DNA from: Pedosphaera sp.
GTDB taxonomy: Bacteria > Verrucomicrobiota > Verrucomicrobiia > Limisphaerales > SIBE01
DNA: 37,323 nt
NCBI GenBank assembly: GCA_009695265.1
Contig: SIBE01000009.1
Coordinates: forward strand, 1-37,323
Direction of reading: 5' to 3'
Of the stretch, positions 8,423 to 16,151 are shown piece by piece. The translations under genes and the position numbers were made by a program. Numbering within the stretch: the first letter of the stretch is position 1; each line of letters opens with the position of its first letter. Below the pieces are notes generated by a model. The model made no database searches, was not told the DNA's origin, and was given only the letters and a program-made list of their open reading frames with translations.

Positions 8423-8645
8423 ATTCACGAATGACCAAGACGCACCGGTTCTTGTCAACTCGGTCACGGAATTCTCGCCTTGGCTTCCGTTCGCTTGAAG
8501 TCAAAAAAAACTGTGCTGCGGTAAGTAGTCCCGGCTTCAGCGGGAGGGGCACCAATATCCGCGCCATGGGCCGCCTATGTTTTACTTTTAAGCAGTCAGG
8601 CTTGATTTGGTGGCGCGTGGGCGCGACAACTCTTTTTTGCAGAAA

Positions 8646-9917
8646 ATGCCTAAGCTCCTCGTCATTGCAGATGATCTGACTGGTGCCAACGATGCCGGAG
8701 CCCAGTTCGCCAAGAGCGGCACTTCATCGTTTGTGACGACAGATCGGCAAGCAAATTTTGCAGAACTCTACGAGCGATTCGAAGTGGTCGTGGTGGATTC
8801 GGAAAGCCGGCATCTGCCCTCGGAGGAAGCCAGGTCACACATTTTTTCACTTGTCAGCCGGGCTCGGAGGGCCGGGATCACCTACTTTTACAAGAAGACC
8901 GATTCGACGATGCGCGGCAACATTGGGAGCGAGCTGGAGGCATTGCTCCATGCCTCAGGAAAATCGGCGCTCTGCTTCGTGCCCGCGCTGCCACAGCAGG
9001 GACGCACGACTCGAAACGGCATTCAACTCCTCGGTGGCAAACCGCTGCATGAATCCGCTTTCGCCCATGACCCGCGTAATCCGATCCGTGAAAGCCGAGT
9101 CGCAAACATTCTGGCACAACAGTCGCAAATGCCAACTCGACTGATTTCACTCGATCATCTCGGCGAGCTGCATTTATCGGATCAACATAATGGCTTCGTC
9201 GTTTTCGATGCCGAAGTGGAAGGGGATTTGAGGAAGGTCGGCGAAGCCATCAAGCGAATCGGCCGCCTTCATGTCCTGGCAGGCACGGCCGGATTCGTTG
9301 AGTGTTTGCCTGACTTGATTGAATTTCGGAAGACCGAACGACCCGACCTGAGCTATCGTCTCCCGATGCTGGTGGTCAACGGAAGTCTGAACGAAGTCTC
9401 GCTGCAACAACTCGCCCACGCCGAAAGGTCTGGCTTTCCGTGGAAGCGGATCGCACCGGAACTTCTTCTAGCGTCGGACGGAGCGGAGTCGTCCTTGGCC
9501 GACACCCTGGTCAGCGAGACGGGCGACCTTCTTTCCCAGGGCAAAGACGTTTTGTTGCGAAGCGTCAGTCATCGCGATGAGCTGAGTGCTTTTGCGGCAA
9601 CACCAGCACCTGCGAATCTGTCGCACTTGAAGATTCATGAGCGCGTTGCACGTAATACGGGCCGGTTGGTTGGGCGCCTCTTGGCGCGGAGTCAAGTCGG
9701 GCTGTTGCTGGTTTTCGGTGGTGATACATTGGTCGGTATCGCGAGCGAACTGCGCTGGCCTGGGTTTCTTCCGCATGGAGAATTGTTGCCGGGCATCACC
9801 GTTTCGGAAGTGGCTGATTCAAATGGATTGGTGGTCATCAGTAAGTCTGGCGGCTTCGGCGCAGAATCCGTATTGACTCAAATTCAGGGAATCCTAAAGC
9901 AAAGAGCGAAATGTTAA
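8646..9917 (+). CDS. Four-carbon acid sugar kinase (DUF1537 family)
   Basis: ATP-dependent kinase of about 423 residues acting on D-threonate, D-erythronate or 3-oxo-tetronate. The N-terminal acid-sugar-binding domain has VIADDLTGANDAGAQFAKSG and FYKKTDSTMRGNIGSE; the C-terminal nucleotide-binding domain has LLVFGGDTLVGIA and NGLVVISKSGGFG. The ATG at 8646 begins the family's usual MPKLLVIADD start; a TTG at 8607 is in frame but adds an unlikely leader. The stop overlaps the next gene by 7 bases. With a PdxA-type dehydrogenase as partner rather than an OtnC aldolase, the likely substrate is D-threonate or D-erythronate (DtnK/DenK-like), giving the 4-phosphate. Exact specificity cannot be read from the sequence. 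Confidence 0.88.
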   Translation: MPKLLVIADDLTGANDAGAQFAKSGTSSFVTTDRQANFAELYERFEVVVVDSESRHLPSEEARSHIFSLVSRARRAGITYFYKKTDSTMRGNIGSELEALLHASGKSALCFVPALPQQGRTTRNGIQLLGGKPLHESAFAHDPRNPIRESRVANILAQQSQMPTRLISLDHLGELHLSDQHNGFVVFDAEVEGDLRKVGEAIKRIGRLHVLAGTAGFVECLPDLIEFRKTERPDLSYRLPMLVVNGSLNEVSLQQLAHAERSGFPWKRIAPELLLASDGAESSLADTLVSETGDLLSQGKDVLLRSVSHRDELSAFAATPAPANLSHLKIHERVARNTGRLVGRLLARSQVGLLLVFGGDTLVGIASELRWPGFLPHGELLPGITVSEVADSNGLVVISKSGGFGAESVLTQIQGILKQRAKC

Positions 9918-10870
9918 TTGCCATCACCATGGGCGACAGCAGCGGAGTAGGGCCGGAGATCATCCTGCACGCTTTTATGAAACAGGAGCTGCCGCCGGAC
10001 TTTATTGTCATCGGCGACTGGTCGGCGATGAGCTTGTGCAATCGTTTGCTAAATTACGACGCACCGCTGCGACGGATCAGGGAACCCGCCGAGCGGAAAC
10101 CCGATGTTGTCAATGTGCTCGACCTTGCGCTCTTGCCGGAGCAAGAGATTAAGATCGGGAAACTCTCGAAACTGTCAGGACAAGCTGCATTAAAGTATGT
10201 CGAGAGAGCGGCTCAACTCGCGTTGCGAACGGAGATCGAAGCGCTGGTAACGATGCCGATCAACAAGGAGGCCACGCGCCTGAGCGAACCGGATTTCTGC
10301 GGCCACACCGAATACATCGCGAACCTTTGCCATGAGACGAACTACACAATGATGCTCGTGTCCGAGAAGCTGATCGTGACCCATGTCTCAACCCATGTCG
10401 CGTTGCGGAAAGCAATCGATAGTGTGAAGCGCGAACGAATCGTCAATGTGATCAAGCTCACCAATCACGCGTTGAAAAAACTGCGGACACGACAAAGGAT
10501 CGCCGTCGCTGGCTTGAATCCACATGCGGGTGAGAGCGGCGCTTTTGGCTTCGAGGATGACTTGGAAATTCTGCCCGCCGTTGCGGACGCCAGGGCTCAA
10601 GGATTTGATGTTCACGGGCCTTTCCCGCCCGACACAATTTTCATGCAAGCTGTCAAAGGAAGGTACGACGCCGTCGTCTGTATGTATCATGATCAAGGAC
10701 ACATTCCACTGAAGTTGCTCGACTTCGAAGGCGGTATCAACGTGACGCTCGGCCTGCCCATCGTCCGCACTTCCGTCGATCACGGAACGGCTTTCGACAT
10801 CGCCTATCAAGGGGTCGCGTTCACCCAGAGTCTGCGCGATGCGTGCCAACTCGCTCTCAAGCTCATCTGA
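9911..10870 (+). CDS. pdxA2: PdxA-family dehydrogenase (D-threonate/D-erythronate 4-phosphate type)
   Basis: Metal- and NAD-dependent oxidative decarboxylase of 319 residues. The family fold is shown by AITMGDSSGVGPEI at the start, MPINKEA, CGHTEYIA (His132, phosphate contact) and the three metal-ligand histidines His162 (STHVALR), His205 (GLNPHAGE) and His260 (YHDQGH), spaced as in E. coli PdxA. In vitamin B6 synthesis this enzyme makes 3-amino-2-oxopropyl phosphate, but the 7-base overlap with a DUF1537 kinase points to PdxA2, which converts D-threonate or D-erythronate 4-phosphate to dihydroxyacetone phosphate and CO2. A housekeeping role in B6 synthesis cannot be excluded. Its TGA stop sits at the left tip of the 152-bp palindromic repeat. 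Confidence 0.88.
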   Translation: MLIAITMGDSSGVGPEIILHAFMKQELPPDFIVIGDWSAMSLCNRLLNYDAPLRRIREPAERKPDVVNVLDLALLPEQEIKIGKLSKLSGQAALKYVERAAQLALRTEIEALVTMPINKEATRLSEPDFCGHTEYIANLCHETNYTMMLVSEKLIVTHVSTHVALRKAIDSVKRERIVNVIKLTNHALKKLRTRQRIAVAGLNPHAGESGAFGFEDDLEILPAVADARAQGFDVHGPFPPDTIFMQAVKGRYDAVVCMYHDQGHIPLKLLDFEGGINVTLGLPIVRTSVDHGTAFDIAYQGVAFTQSLRDACQLALKLI

Positions 10871-11019
10871 ACCGTGCCTATCCGGTTAGCCGCCAAAGCA
10901 TCAGTGGAGCGCGGCTGTGGTGAAACCCAGCCGCAGAAGCTATTGCACTGCCGCGGCTGGTGCTTCGCACACGGCCGGACTCCTTCAGACTTGGCAACTC
11001 ACCGGACAGGCATGATCTG
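10868..11019. repeat. Palindromic MITE/REP-like element, copy A
   Basis: A 152-bp element that recurs at 15659-15810 at a constant offset of 4791 bases; I count 17 mismatches and no gap. The ends form inverted repeats around GCCTRTCCGGTTAGC, and the interior holds a second inverted repeat (10906-10936 against 10951-10983, roughly GGAGCGCGGC...CAGCCGCAG) with a 14-base loop. The middle 50 bases are identical in both copies. It has no coding capacity. A transposase-mobilised or REP-type repeat is the most likely explanation. Confidence 0.8.
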
Positions 11020-11152
11020 AACAACCAGGAACCTTGGTTCAACCGAGAGGAGCATTTCGATCAGGCAGACCCCAAAGCAGGCAAAATGATCAACCTCCCG
11101 AAGCCCAATGATCGCCTTGCATTAGAACCGAACGCTTGCTAAACATGATTTC

Positions 11153-12319
11153 ATGTCCTGCAAACTCTCCCCCAGTTGGAAGCCGATTTGGTCTGTTCTG
11201 TGCGCTTGCGCGCTTCATTTAACTGTGTCCATGCAATGGGTTGTTGCGGCGGAGGCTGCAACCGCTCAAGTCAAGATGCCGGAGCGCAAGCTTCTTTACG
11301 TGGCCGAGCCTGGCATTCGAAACTATCTCGAGTACGGCGGCCATGGCATCCTGGTGTTTGACATCGATCACGGACACAAGTTCGTGAAGCGAATCAAGAC
11401 GGCCGGTCTGAATGAAAAGAATGAGCCTCTCAACGTCAAAGGAGTGTGCGCCAGCGTTGCCTTGAAGAGAATCTACGTCAGCACCACTCGCACCCTCACG
11501 TGCGTCGATTTGGTGACAGAAATGGTTCTCTGGGAAAGGTCTTACCCGGGAGGTTGCGATCGCATGGCAATGTCGCCAGATGGAAAGGTGATATACCTCC
11601 CTTCGCTTGAGGGACCGCACTGGCACGTGGTCGATGCGGTCACTGGAGATGTCTTGGCGAAGATCGTGCCGAACTCTGGCGCGCACAACACGGTTTACGG
11701 AGGTGATGGCAAACGCGCTTACCTGGCGGGGTTGAGATCGCCGCTGCTCACAGTGGCTGACACGGCGACTCACACGTCCTTGAAAACCGTCGGGCCATTC
11801 AGCTCGTTCATTCGTCCATTCACGGTCAATGGGAGTCAAACGCTCTGCTTCGTAAATATCAACGACCTGCTCGGATTTGAGGTTGGCGATCTGACCACAG
11901 GGAAAATGCTGCACCGCGTCGAGGTAAAGGGATTCGAGAAAGGCCCGACCAAACGGCACGGCTGCCCCAGCCATGGCGTTGGCCTCACCCCGGATGAAAA
12001 AGAGCTTTGGCTAACCGACGCTCATAACAGTCGGCTCCATATTTTTGATGCGACAGTAACACCGCCGAAACAGGTCAGAAGCATCGAGGTGCGCGATCAG
12101 CCTGGTTGGGTTACATTCAGTATCGATGGACGTTTCGCTTACCCGTCCACTGGCGATGTGATCGAAGTCGCATCACACAAAATCATCGCAGGATTGAAGG
12201 ATGAAAAGGGAATCGACGTGCAAAGCGAGAAGCTATTGGAAATCGATTTTGAAGGTGACAAGCCCATTCGCGCCGGAGATCAGTTCGGCGTCGGACGCCA
12301 ACTCGAAAGGAAGCGCTAA
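11153..12319 (+). CDS. Secreted YncE/YVTN-like beta-propeller protein
   Basis: Exported protein of 388 residues with a signal peptide at 1-33 (LCACALHLTVSMQWVVAAEA). The mature part is a seven-bladed propeller of the YVTN/YncE/cytochrome-D1-like type: repeats such as GILVFDIDHGHKFVKRIK, RIYVSTTRTLTCVDLVT, RMAMSPDGKVIYLPS, VGLTPDEKELWLTDAHNSRL and WVTFSIDGRFAYPSTGDVIE alternate an observed value with a conserved SPDG/DGR turn. No haem motif or catalytic residues are seen. Such proteins are often linked to periplasmic redox or sugar metabolism, but no substrate can be assigned. No clear ribosome-binding site precedes the ATG. It converges with the aldose epimerase gene, 41 bases away, without a visible terminator. 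Confidence 0.8.
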   Translation: MSCKLSPSWKPIWSVLCACALHLTVSMQWVVAAEAATAQVKMPERKLLYVAEPGIRNYLEYGGHGILVFDIDHGHKFVKRIKTAGLNEKNEPLNVKGVCASVALKRIYVSTTRTLTCVDLVTEMVLWERSYPGGCDRMAMSPDGKVIYLPSLEGPHWHVVDAVTGDVLAKIVPNSGAHNTVYGGDGKRAYLAGLRSPLLTVADTATHTSLKTVGPFSSFIRPFTVNGSQTLCFVNINDLLGFEVGDLTTGKMLHRVEVKGFEKGPTKRHGCPSHGVGLTPDEKELWLTDAHNSRLHIFDATVTPPKQVRSIEVRDQPGWVTFSIDGRFAYPSTGDVIEVASHKIIAGLKDEKGIDVQSEKLLEIDFEGDKPIRAGDQFGVGRQLERKR

Positions 12320-12360
12320 GCATTCCGTTCCCCTGCCCGACTCTCATTAGAAACCGGTTC

Positions 12361-13521
12361 CTATCGAGTGGCGAATCTGAAGGCAGTAGTCGATTTGAAG
12401 GTTTGCCCTGGACGCAGGATCGTCGAGGGGAACTTCGGATGATTCACCGAGTCAGGAAAATGTTGAGTCTCCAGACAAAGGGCACTGTGACGCAAATAAG
12501 AAACGCCGCCTGTGCCAGTGAGTTTGCCATCGAGATGATTGGCCGTGTAAAGCTGGACGCCGGGCTCGGTCGTCAGGACTTCCATCACTCGTCCTGTCCT
12601 TGGCTCGGAAACTCGAGCAGCGAGCGCCAACGATTTTCCACGGCTGTTTAAGACGAAATTGTGGTCATATCCACCGAGCCCCGGCTTGAGTTGCTCGATG
12701 CGAGCGCCGATCGTCATCGGCTTCGTAAAATCCAGCGGTGTGCCTTTGACGGCCGCGATTTCTCCGGTGGGAATCAGGGCGTCGTCGGCTAAAGTATAGC
12801 GATCGGCGGTGAGCATCAGTTCGTGACCCAGGACGTCCCCCGATCCGGCCAAATTGAAATAGGCATGATTGGTCAAGTTCACTGGAGTTGCTTTGTCCGT
12901 AGTCGCGGCGTAGTCGATTCTCAATTCGTTACTGTCGGTCAAGGTGTAAGTCACGGTGACGGCGAGGTTTCCCGGATAGCCTTCTTCTCCATCCTTGCTC
13001 AAATAGGTAAGCTCGACGGCTGCCTCGTGCGCGGTGGTAGGAAGCGCTTTGGAACTCCACACCATCTTGTCAAATCCTTTGCGTCCGCCGTGGAGATGAT
13101 TCAGTCCGTTGTTGGCAGCCAGCGTGTAATCCTTTCCATCGAGAGTAAATTTCCCCTTGGCAATACGGTTCCCGACACGGCCAATAACGGCTGCGGCGGG
13201 AGAGCCCTGCAAGTATTGATCGAGGTTATCGAAGCCTAGAACGACGTTCTCAAACTTGCCGTTCCGGTCAGGCACTCTCAGCTCAGTGAGAATCGCGCCG
13301 TAAGTCATGACCTTCGCAATCGCGCCCTTGCCGTTGGAAAGCGTGTAAAGCCTCACGCCTGTTCCATCCGGCGTCTTCCCCCACTCCCGCTGTTCGATCT
13401 TTGTTTTCTCGCTTGCCTCCTTTACGGCAGCACAAGCGGAGCCGATTGCGAGCGAAGACACCATCGCGAGTGACAGACAGGTCAAGCGTGAGACAAGGAT
13501 TCTAAGGTTGGATAGTTTCAT
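12361..13521 (-). CDS. galM: Secreted aldose 1-epimerase (mutarotase)
   Basis: Interconverts alpha and beta anomers of aldoses. The 386 residues begin with a signal peptide (LTCLSLAMVSSLAIGSACAA), so it should act in the periplasm, unlike cytoplasmic GalM of E. coli. Family signatures are VGRVGNRIAKGKF-like IGRVGNRIAKG, NHLHGGRKGFD (His144), LTNHAYFNLAG (His219, catalytic acid), GYDHNFVL and CLETQHFPDSVNHP, whose Glu is the catalytic base. The full mutarotase length is present. A periplasmic mutarotase would feed the correct anomer to a sugar dehydrogenase or transporter, which fits the secreted dehydrogenase at 6.6-8.4 kb, although it is not in the same operon. Confidence 0.93.
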   Translation of the reverse strand: MKLSNLRILVSRLTCLSLAMVSSLAIGSACAAVKEASEKTKIEQREWGKTPDGTGVRLYTLSNGKGAIAKVMTYGAILTELRVPDRNGKFENVVLGFDNLDQYLQGSPAAAVIGRVGNRIAKGKFTLDGKDYTLAANNGLNHLHGGRKGFDKMVWSSKALPTTAHEAAVELTYLSKDGEEGYPGNLAVTVTYTLTDSNELRIDYAATTDKATPVNLTNHAYFNLAGSGDVLGHELMLTADRYTLADDALIPTGEIAAVKGTPLDFTKPMTIGARIEQLKPGLGGYDHNFVLNSRGKSLALAARVSEPRTGRVMEVLTTEPGVQLYTANHLDGKLTGTGGVSYLRHSALCLETQHFPDSVNHPKFPSTILRPGQTFKSTTAFRFATR

Positions 13522-13629
13522 TACTTTGTTTCGTTGGCTTTAGGTTTCTTATTAGGCGACTACAATTCTCATCAAATGTGGGACTGATCCCAACTCAAAG
13601 TAAGCGACGTGTGTTTCGCTATACAAGTG

Positions 13630-14415
13630 CTATGGCAATGGAGTAGCGAACCACCATCGATGCCCTTCCCTATCTGAAACTCCATACTCGCGCTGGCCAT
13701 AAGGCATGTCTTTGGGCTCACTCTCTGGTCGTGCTCCCCTTGCTCGTGCTCGCGCGTAGTGGGCATCCACATCATCGACATAGACGACAAGCCCAGAGGT
13801 GGCGGCGGGCATCGAATGGGGCGATGCCAGCTTCAGATCGGCGGCCACGCGATGAAGCCAAATAACAAGATCACCCGCGCGAACCTCGGCATGGACGGCC
13901 TGGCCTTCGGTAGTCCGGTGAATCCCGCCTGAGCTGAAGCCGAAAGCGTCCACGAGAAAGTCATGAGCTGCGGGGATGTCATCGCACACGAGAATCGGGA
14001 AGAGTCGTTCGATTTTGGACACCTGCGGTTCGTTTCGATGAGCGTGCTTGCTGCCGTCTAACGATGTGTCTTGTCCGATCCATAATCGGTTTCCATCCGG
14101 ATCGTTTATTCGAAACTCCGTGAAGCCATAGAAGGTGACGTCTAGTTCTGGCACAGCCAAGCCGCTCGCCCGAACCTGCTTGTGATACTCGACTATATCA
14201 TCCGGGTACAGATAGAGAATCGAGTCGCGAGGCTCACCTGGCTGCGCATTGATCGATTGATCCACCATCAGACGACACTCGTCGAAGCGAAGCATTGCCC
14301 AGCCCCAATCATTGTTTCTTCTCTCGACCGCAAAACCCAGCATCTTGCAGTAAAAGTCCACGCTTGCTGGCATGCTCTTGACCGGCAGCATCGGAATCAA
14401 TCTGTTCATCTTCAT
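13630..14415 (-). CDS. Double glyoxalase/bleomycin-resistance (VOC) domain protein
   Basis: Two tandem VOC-superfamily domains in 261 residues. The first (about 4-117) has IPMLPVKSMPASVDFYCKML and FTEFRINDPDGNRLWIG; the second (about 136-259) has LFPILVCDDIPAAHDFLVDA and GVSDREGHRWWFATPL. Each has the beta-alpha-beta-beta-beta pattern with a metal-edge Glu or His. The second domain resembles glyoxalase-like proteins with the DMPYGQREYGVSDREGH segment. Function may be glyoxalase, antibiotic binding or an uncharacterised lyase; nothing visible decides. GGAAGG lies 8 bases before the ATG. It follows the GNAT gene by 20 bases in the same direction, so both are probably one transcript. Confidence 0.85.
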   Translation of the reverse strand: MKMNRLIPMLPVKSMPASVDFYCKMLGFAVERRNNDWGWAMLRFDECRLMVDQSINAQPGEPRDSILYLYPDDIVEYHKQVRASGLAVPELDVTFYGFTEFRINDPDGNRLWIGQDTSLDGSKHAHRNEPQVSKIERLFPILVCDDIPAAHDFLVDAFGFSSGGIHRTTEGQAVHAEVRAGDLVIWLHRVAADLKLASPHSMPAATSGLVVYVDDVDAHYARARARGARPESEPKDMPYGQREYGVSDREGHRWWFATPLP

Positions 14416-14435
14416 AGAGTCAGCCTTCCCTGTTT

Positions 14436-14978
14436 CTACGCCCTACGACCCAAACTCAGCGATCCGGCCCTCGAGGGCATTCGATTGCAAACCAGAGCTC
14501 CATGCAGGGTTCGCTGAAGCAAGTTAGGCGGCGGCAGGACGGATTCCATCGTGACCTTATCCAGACCCTCACCAAAGCCGTTGAGCACAACATCGACCAC
14601 GCCGAAACCTCCACGGACGAAGAACCCCTGCACAAGTTGAGTGGTCCGAACGCGAGCCAGCGTTGCTCGGGTTTCGCTGTGGAAGGCGTTGAGTCGGGAA
14701 CGAAGAAGCTCGAGACCCAGGCCACGACGATGAAAGTCGCGCCGGACCATTGCCAATGTGAGATCCGCTACACCATCAGCGTCCATGGCCCAACCTCCGC
14801 AGGCAGCTATCTGGCTGAACTCTCCCAGGACAAAATACAGGCCTGGAATGTTGTCGAGGAATGTAGCGTAGGCGCCAGAGTCCGTCGGGATTACAAACTC
14901 AAGTGTATTGCTTTCGAGTATCTCAAGACACGAGTGACGATCAGATTGTGAATACGAACGAATGTTCATGCGCGCCAT
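14436..14978 (-). CDS. GNAT-family N-acetyltransferase
   Basis: Acetyl-CoA-dependent acetyltransferase of 180 residues. The CoA-binding motif A is VRRDFHRRGLGLELLRSRL, containing the R/Q-x-x-G-x-G/A signature as RRGLG. A preceding strand pair (LYFVLGEFSQIAACGGWAMD) and VQGFFVRGGFGVVDVV later complete the GNAT core. The last about 40 residues (from VLPPPNLLQ) are not typical and may be a tail. The substrate cannot be inferred. An in-frame ATG at 14969 is an alternative start. It is the first gene of a two-gene unit with the VOC protein; together they resemble a detoxification or resistance pair, which is only an inference. Confidence 0.8.
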   Translation of the reverse strand: MARMNIRSYSQSDRHSCLEILESNTLEFVIPTDSGAYATFLDNIPGLYFVLGEFSQIAACGGWAMDADGVADLTLAMVRRDFHRRGLGLELLRSRLNAFHSETRATLARVRTTQLVQGFFVRGGFGVVDVVLNGFGEGLDKVTMESVLPPPNLLQRTLHGALVCNRMPSRAGSLSLGRRA

Positions 14979-15131
14979 GCCGCCAAGCCCCTACTGATTC
15001 GCAAAAGGCCATGATGGGCACCTGATAGGAGTTGCAAGCGCTGGGTGTCGGGGGGTGATGATCTATCCACTTGCTCAAAGGCATCCATGTGATCGGTGCG
15101 GGTGATAAACAAAATACGAAAGCAAACGGCC

Positions 15132-15297
15132 ATGAAGAAAGTATTACACCTCGGTTCGGATGCTCACAAGGAATCAGTCGCCGTTGCAACCGCTCCCCAG
15201 GGCAGCCCGGAAGTTCATCTCTACCCCCCAGATCGGCGCGCTCGACGCCTTGGACGAACTCATCACGAAACTCGCCAAGCCGGACTCCCAACCCTGC
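15132..15297 (+). pseudogene. IS110-family transposase N-terminal remnant, frameshifted
   Basis: The first 31 codons read MKKVLHLGSDAHKESVAVAT and continue to EVHLY, matching the start of IS110 transposases, where GIDVHK carries the first catalytic Asp (kept here in GSDAHK). At a run of six C (15224-15229) the frame shifts; the next frame continues with QIGALDALDELITKLAKP, the expected following segment. Similarity ends near 15297, so the rest of the DEDD domain and the serine domain are missing. This is an inactive fragment. Confidence 0.75.
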
Positions 15298-15468
15298 TTC
15301 CAACTCTCGATTCCTCGCAAAAAAATTTCCGCAGTTTCTCAAAACTCCTTCCCGGGCTCCAAAAGCAAAGCGCAAAGCACAGAGGCTCTACTGAACTCTC
15401 GGGGCTCGTTCAACGACGTGTAGCTTCGGCGCTCCGCTTCGCTCCGGCCAAAACTATCCGCTCTTCGT

Positions 15469-15573
15469 TCAACGTTCCAGACGCCCCGCTGCCTGCGAGT
15501 CGTCGAGCGCGATATAATCAGCAATGGCGTCGAGCGCTTGGAGGGCAGATTCAGTCCAAATTATCTCAGCCAT
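15469..15573 (-). pseudogene. ParE/RelE-type toxin N-terminal remnant
   Basis: Minus-strand ATG at 15573 opens 34 codons beginning MAEIIWTESALQALDAIADY and continuing IALDDSQAAGRLER, the classic beginning of ParE toxins (WTxxAxxDLxxIxxYI). It ends at a TGA where about 95 residues would be expected; the last two-thirds are missing. The start overlaps the antitoxin frame by 13 bases, as in intact toxin-antitoxin operons. It is too short for the open-frame cut-off. Confidence 0.7.
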
Positions 15574-15662
15574 CGCGCCATGCGTTTCTTCGCCTCTGCG
15601 TGCGTCACGACACGATGCTACTCAACGGCGCGCTTGCCGCGGGCGATGCTCTCAAGGTCAAA
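15561..15662 (-). pseudogene. Antitoxin C-terminal remnant
   Basis: In the minus-strand frame upstream of the ParE remnant the sequence encodes FDLESIARGKRAVE, a TAG, then HRVVTHAEAKKRMARWLR and a stop. VxTHAEAKKRMxRWL is a common C-terminus of Phd/RelB-like antitoxins. The 5' part is lost where copy B of the palindromic element begins, and the internal TAG would itself disable it. Confidence 0.65.
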
Positions 15663-15810
15663 CCGCGCCTATCGGGTTAGCTGCCAAAGCATCAGTGGAG
15701 CGCGGCTGTGGTGAAACCCAGCCGCAGAAGCTATTGCACTGCTGCGGCTGGTGCTTCGCACACGGCCGCGCTCCTTCAGAATTGTCTGCTAACCGGACAG
15801 GCATGGTTCA
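15659..15810. repeat. Palindromic MITE/REP-like element, copy B
   Basis: Second copy of the 10868-11019 element, in the same orientation. Inner arms are 15697-15727 and 15742-15774. The right terminal repeat, GCTAACCGGACAGGC, is the reverse complement of the left-end consensus. It abuts the truncated antitoxin remnant. Confidence 0.8.
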
Positions 15811-15914
15811 AACAGGCAATAGAAGATCGCGACGAATGAATCTCGGAATAACACTCTAAGGTATCCACGAGAAACCATTCACGGTGAGCGTCTATTGGGG
15901 CTATAAGTGCCAGC

Positions 15915-16145
15915 ATGAAATCTGTCCGACTCATCCTCCTTCTAACCTGCCTCCTGCCGATCCGCCTGGTTGCAGGGGAACAACCCACCGCCACGGAACT
16001 TAAGGTTGGGGTGGACCTGGTGCCGAAGATCACGGTGTATGGGCCCTCGGGAACCGCGGCCCGAGTGGAGTGGTCAACGAGCCTTGGGAATGGAGTGCTG
16101 TCGGAGTGGCATTTGCTGAAAAAAGTGACGTTGGGGACGGCCTAA
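15915..16145 (+). pseudogene. N-terminal part of an FGE-fold gene cut by an in-frame TAA
   Basis: Starts with a signal peptide (MKSVRLILLLTCLLPIRLVA, cleavage near GEQ) followed by a short beta-rich module with ITVYGPSGTAARVEWSTSL and EWHLLKKVTLGTA, then TAA at 16143-16145. Reading continues in the same frame without shift as ATVVDLDVGSVPRLYRAVAE, which completes the module, so both parts were one gene of about 353 codons. A single change such as TCA (Ser) to TAA would explain it. A sequencing error cannot be excluded. Confidence 0.75.
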
Positions 16146-16151
16146 GCGACG

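Noticed and set aside
8423-8645. Partial palindrome near AGTCCCGGCTTCAGCGGG (8525-8545) as another repeat family
   Set aside because: Only one half is present, with a 4-bp stem, and no second copy is in the window.
10960-11142. Sixty-codon frame between pdxA2 and the propeller gene
   Set aside because: It begins inside the palindromic element and its translation has no motif or ribosome-binding site.
12320-12360. Terminator between the converging propeller and epimerase genes
   Set aside because: Only a short GAAACCGGTTCC palindrome without a T-run is seen.
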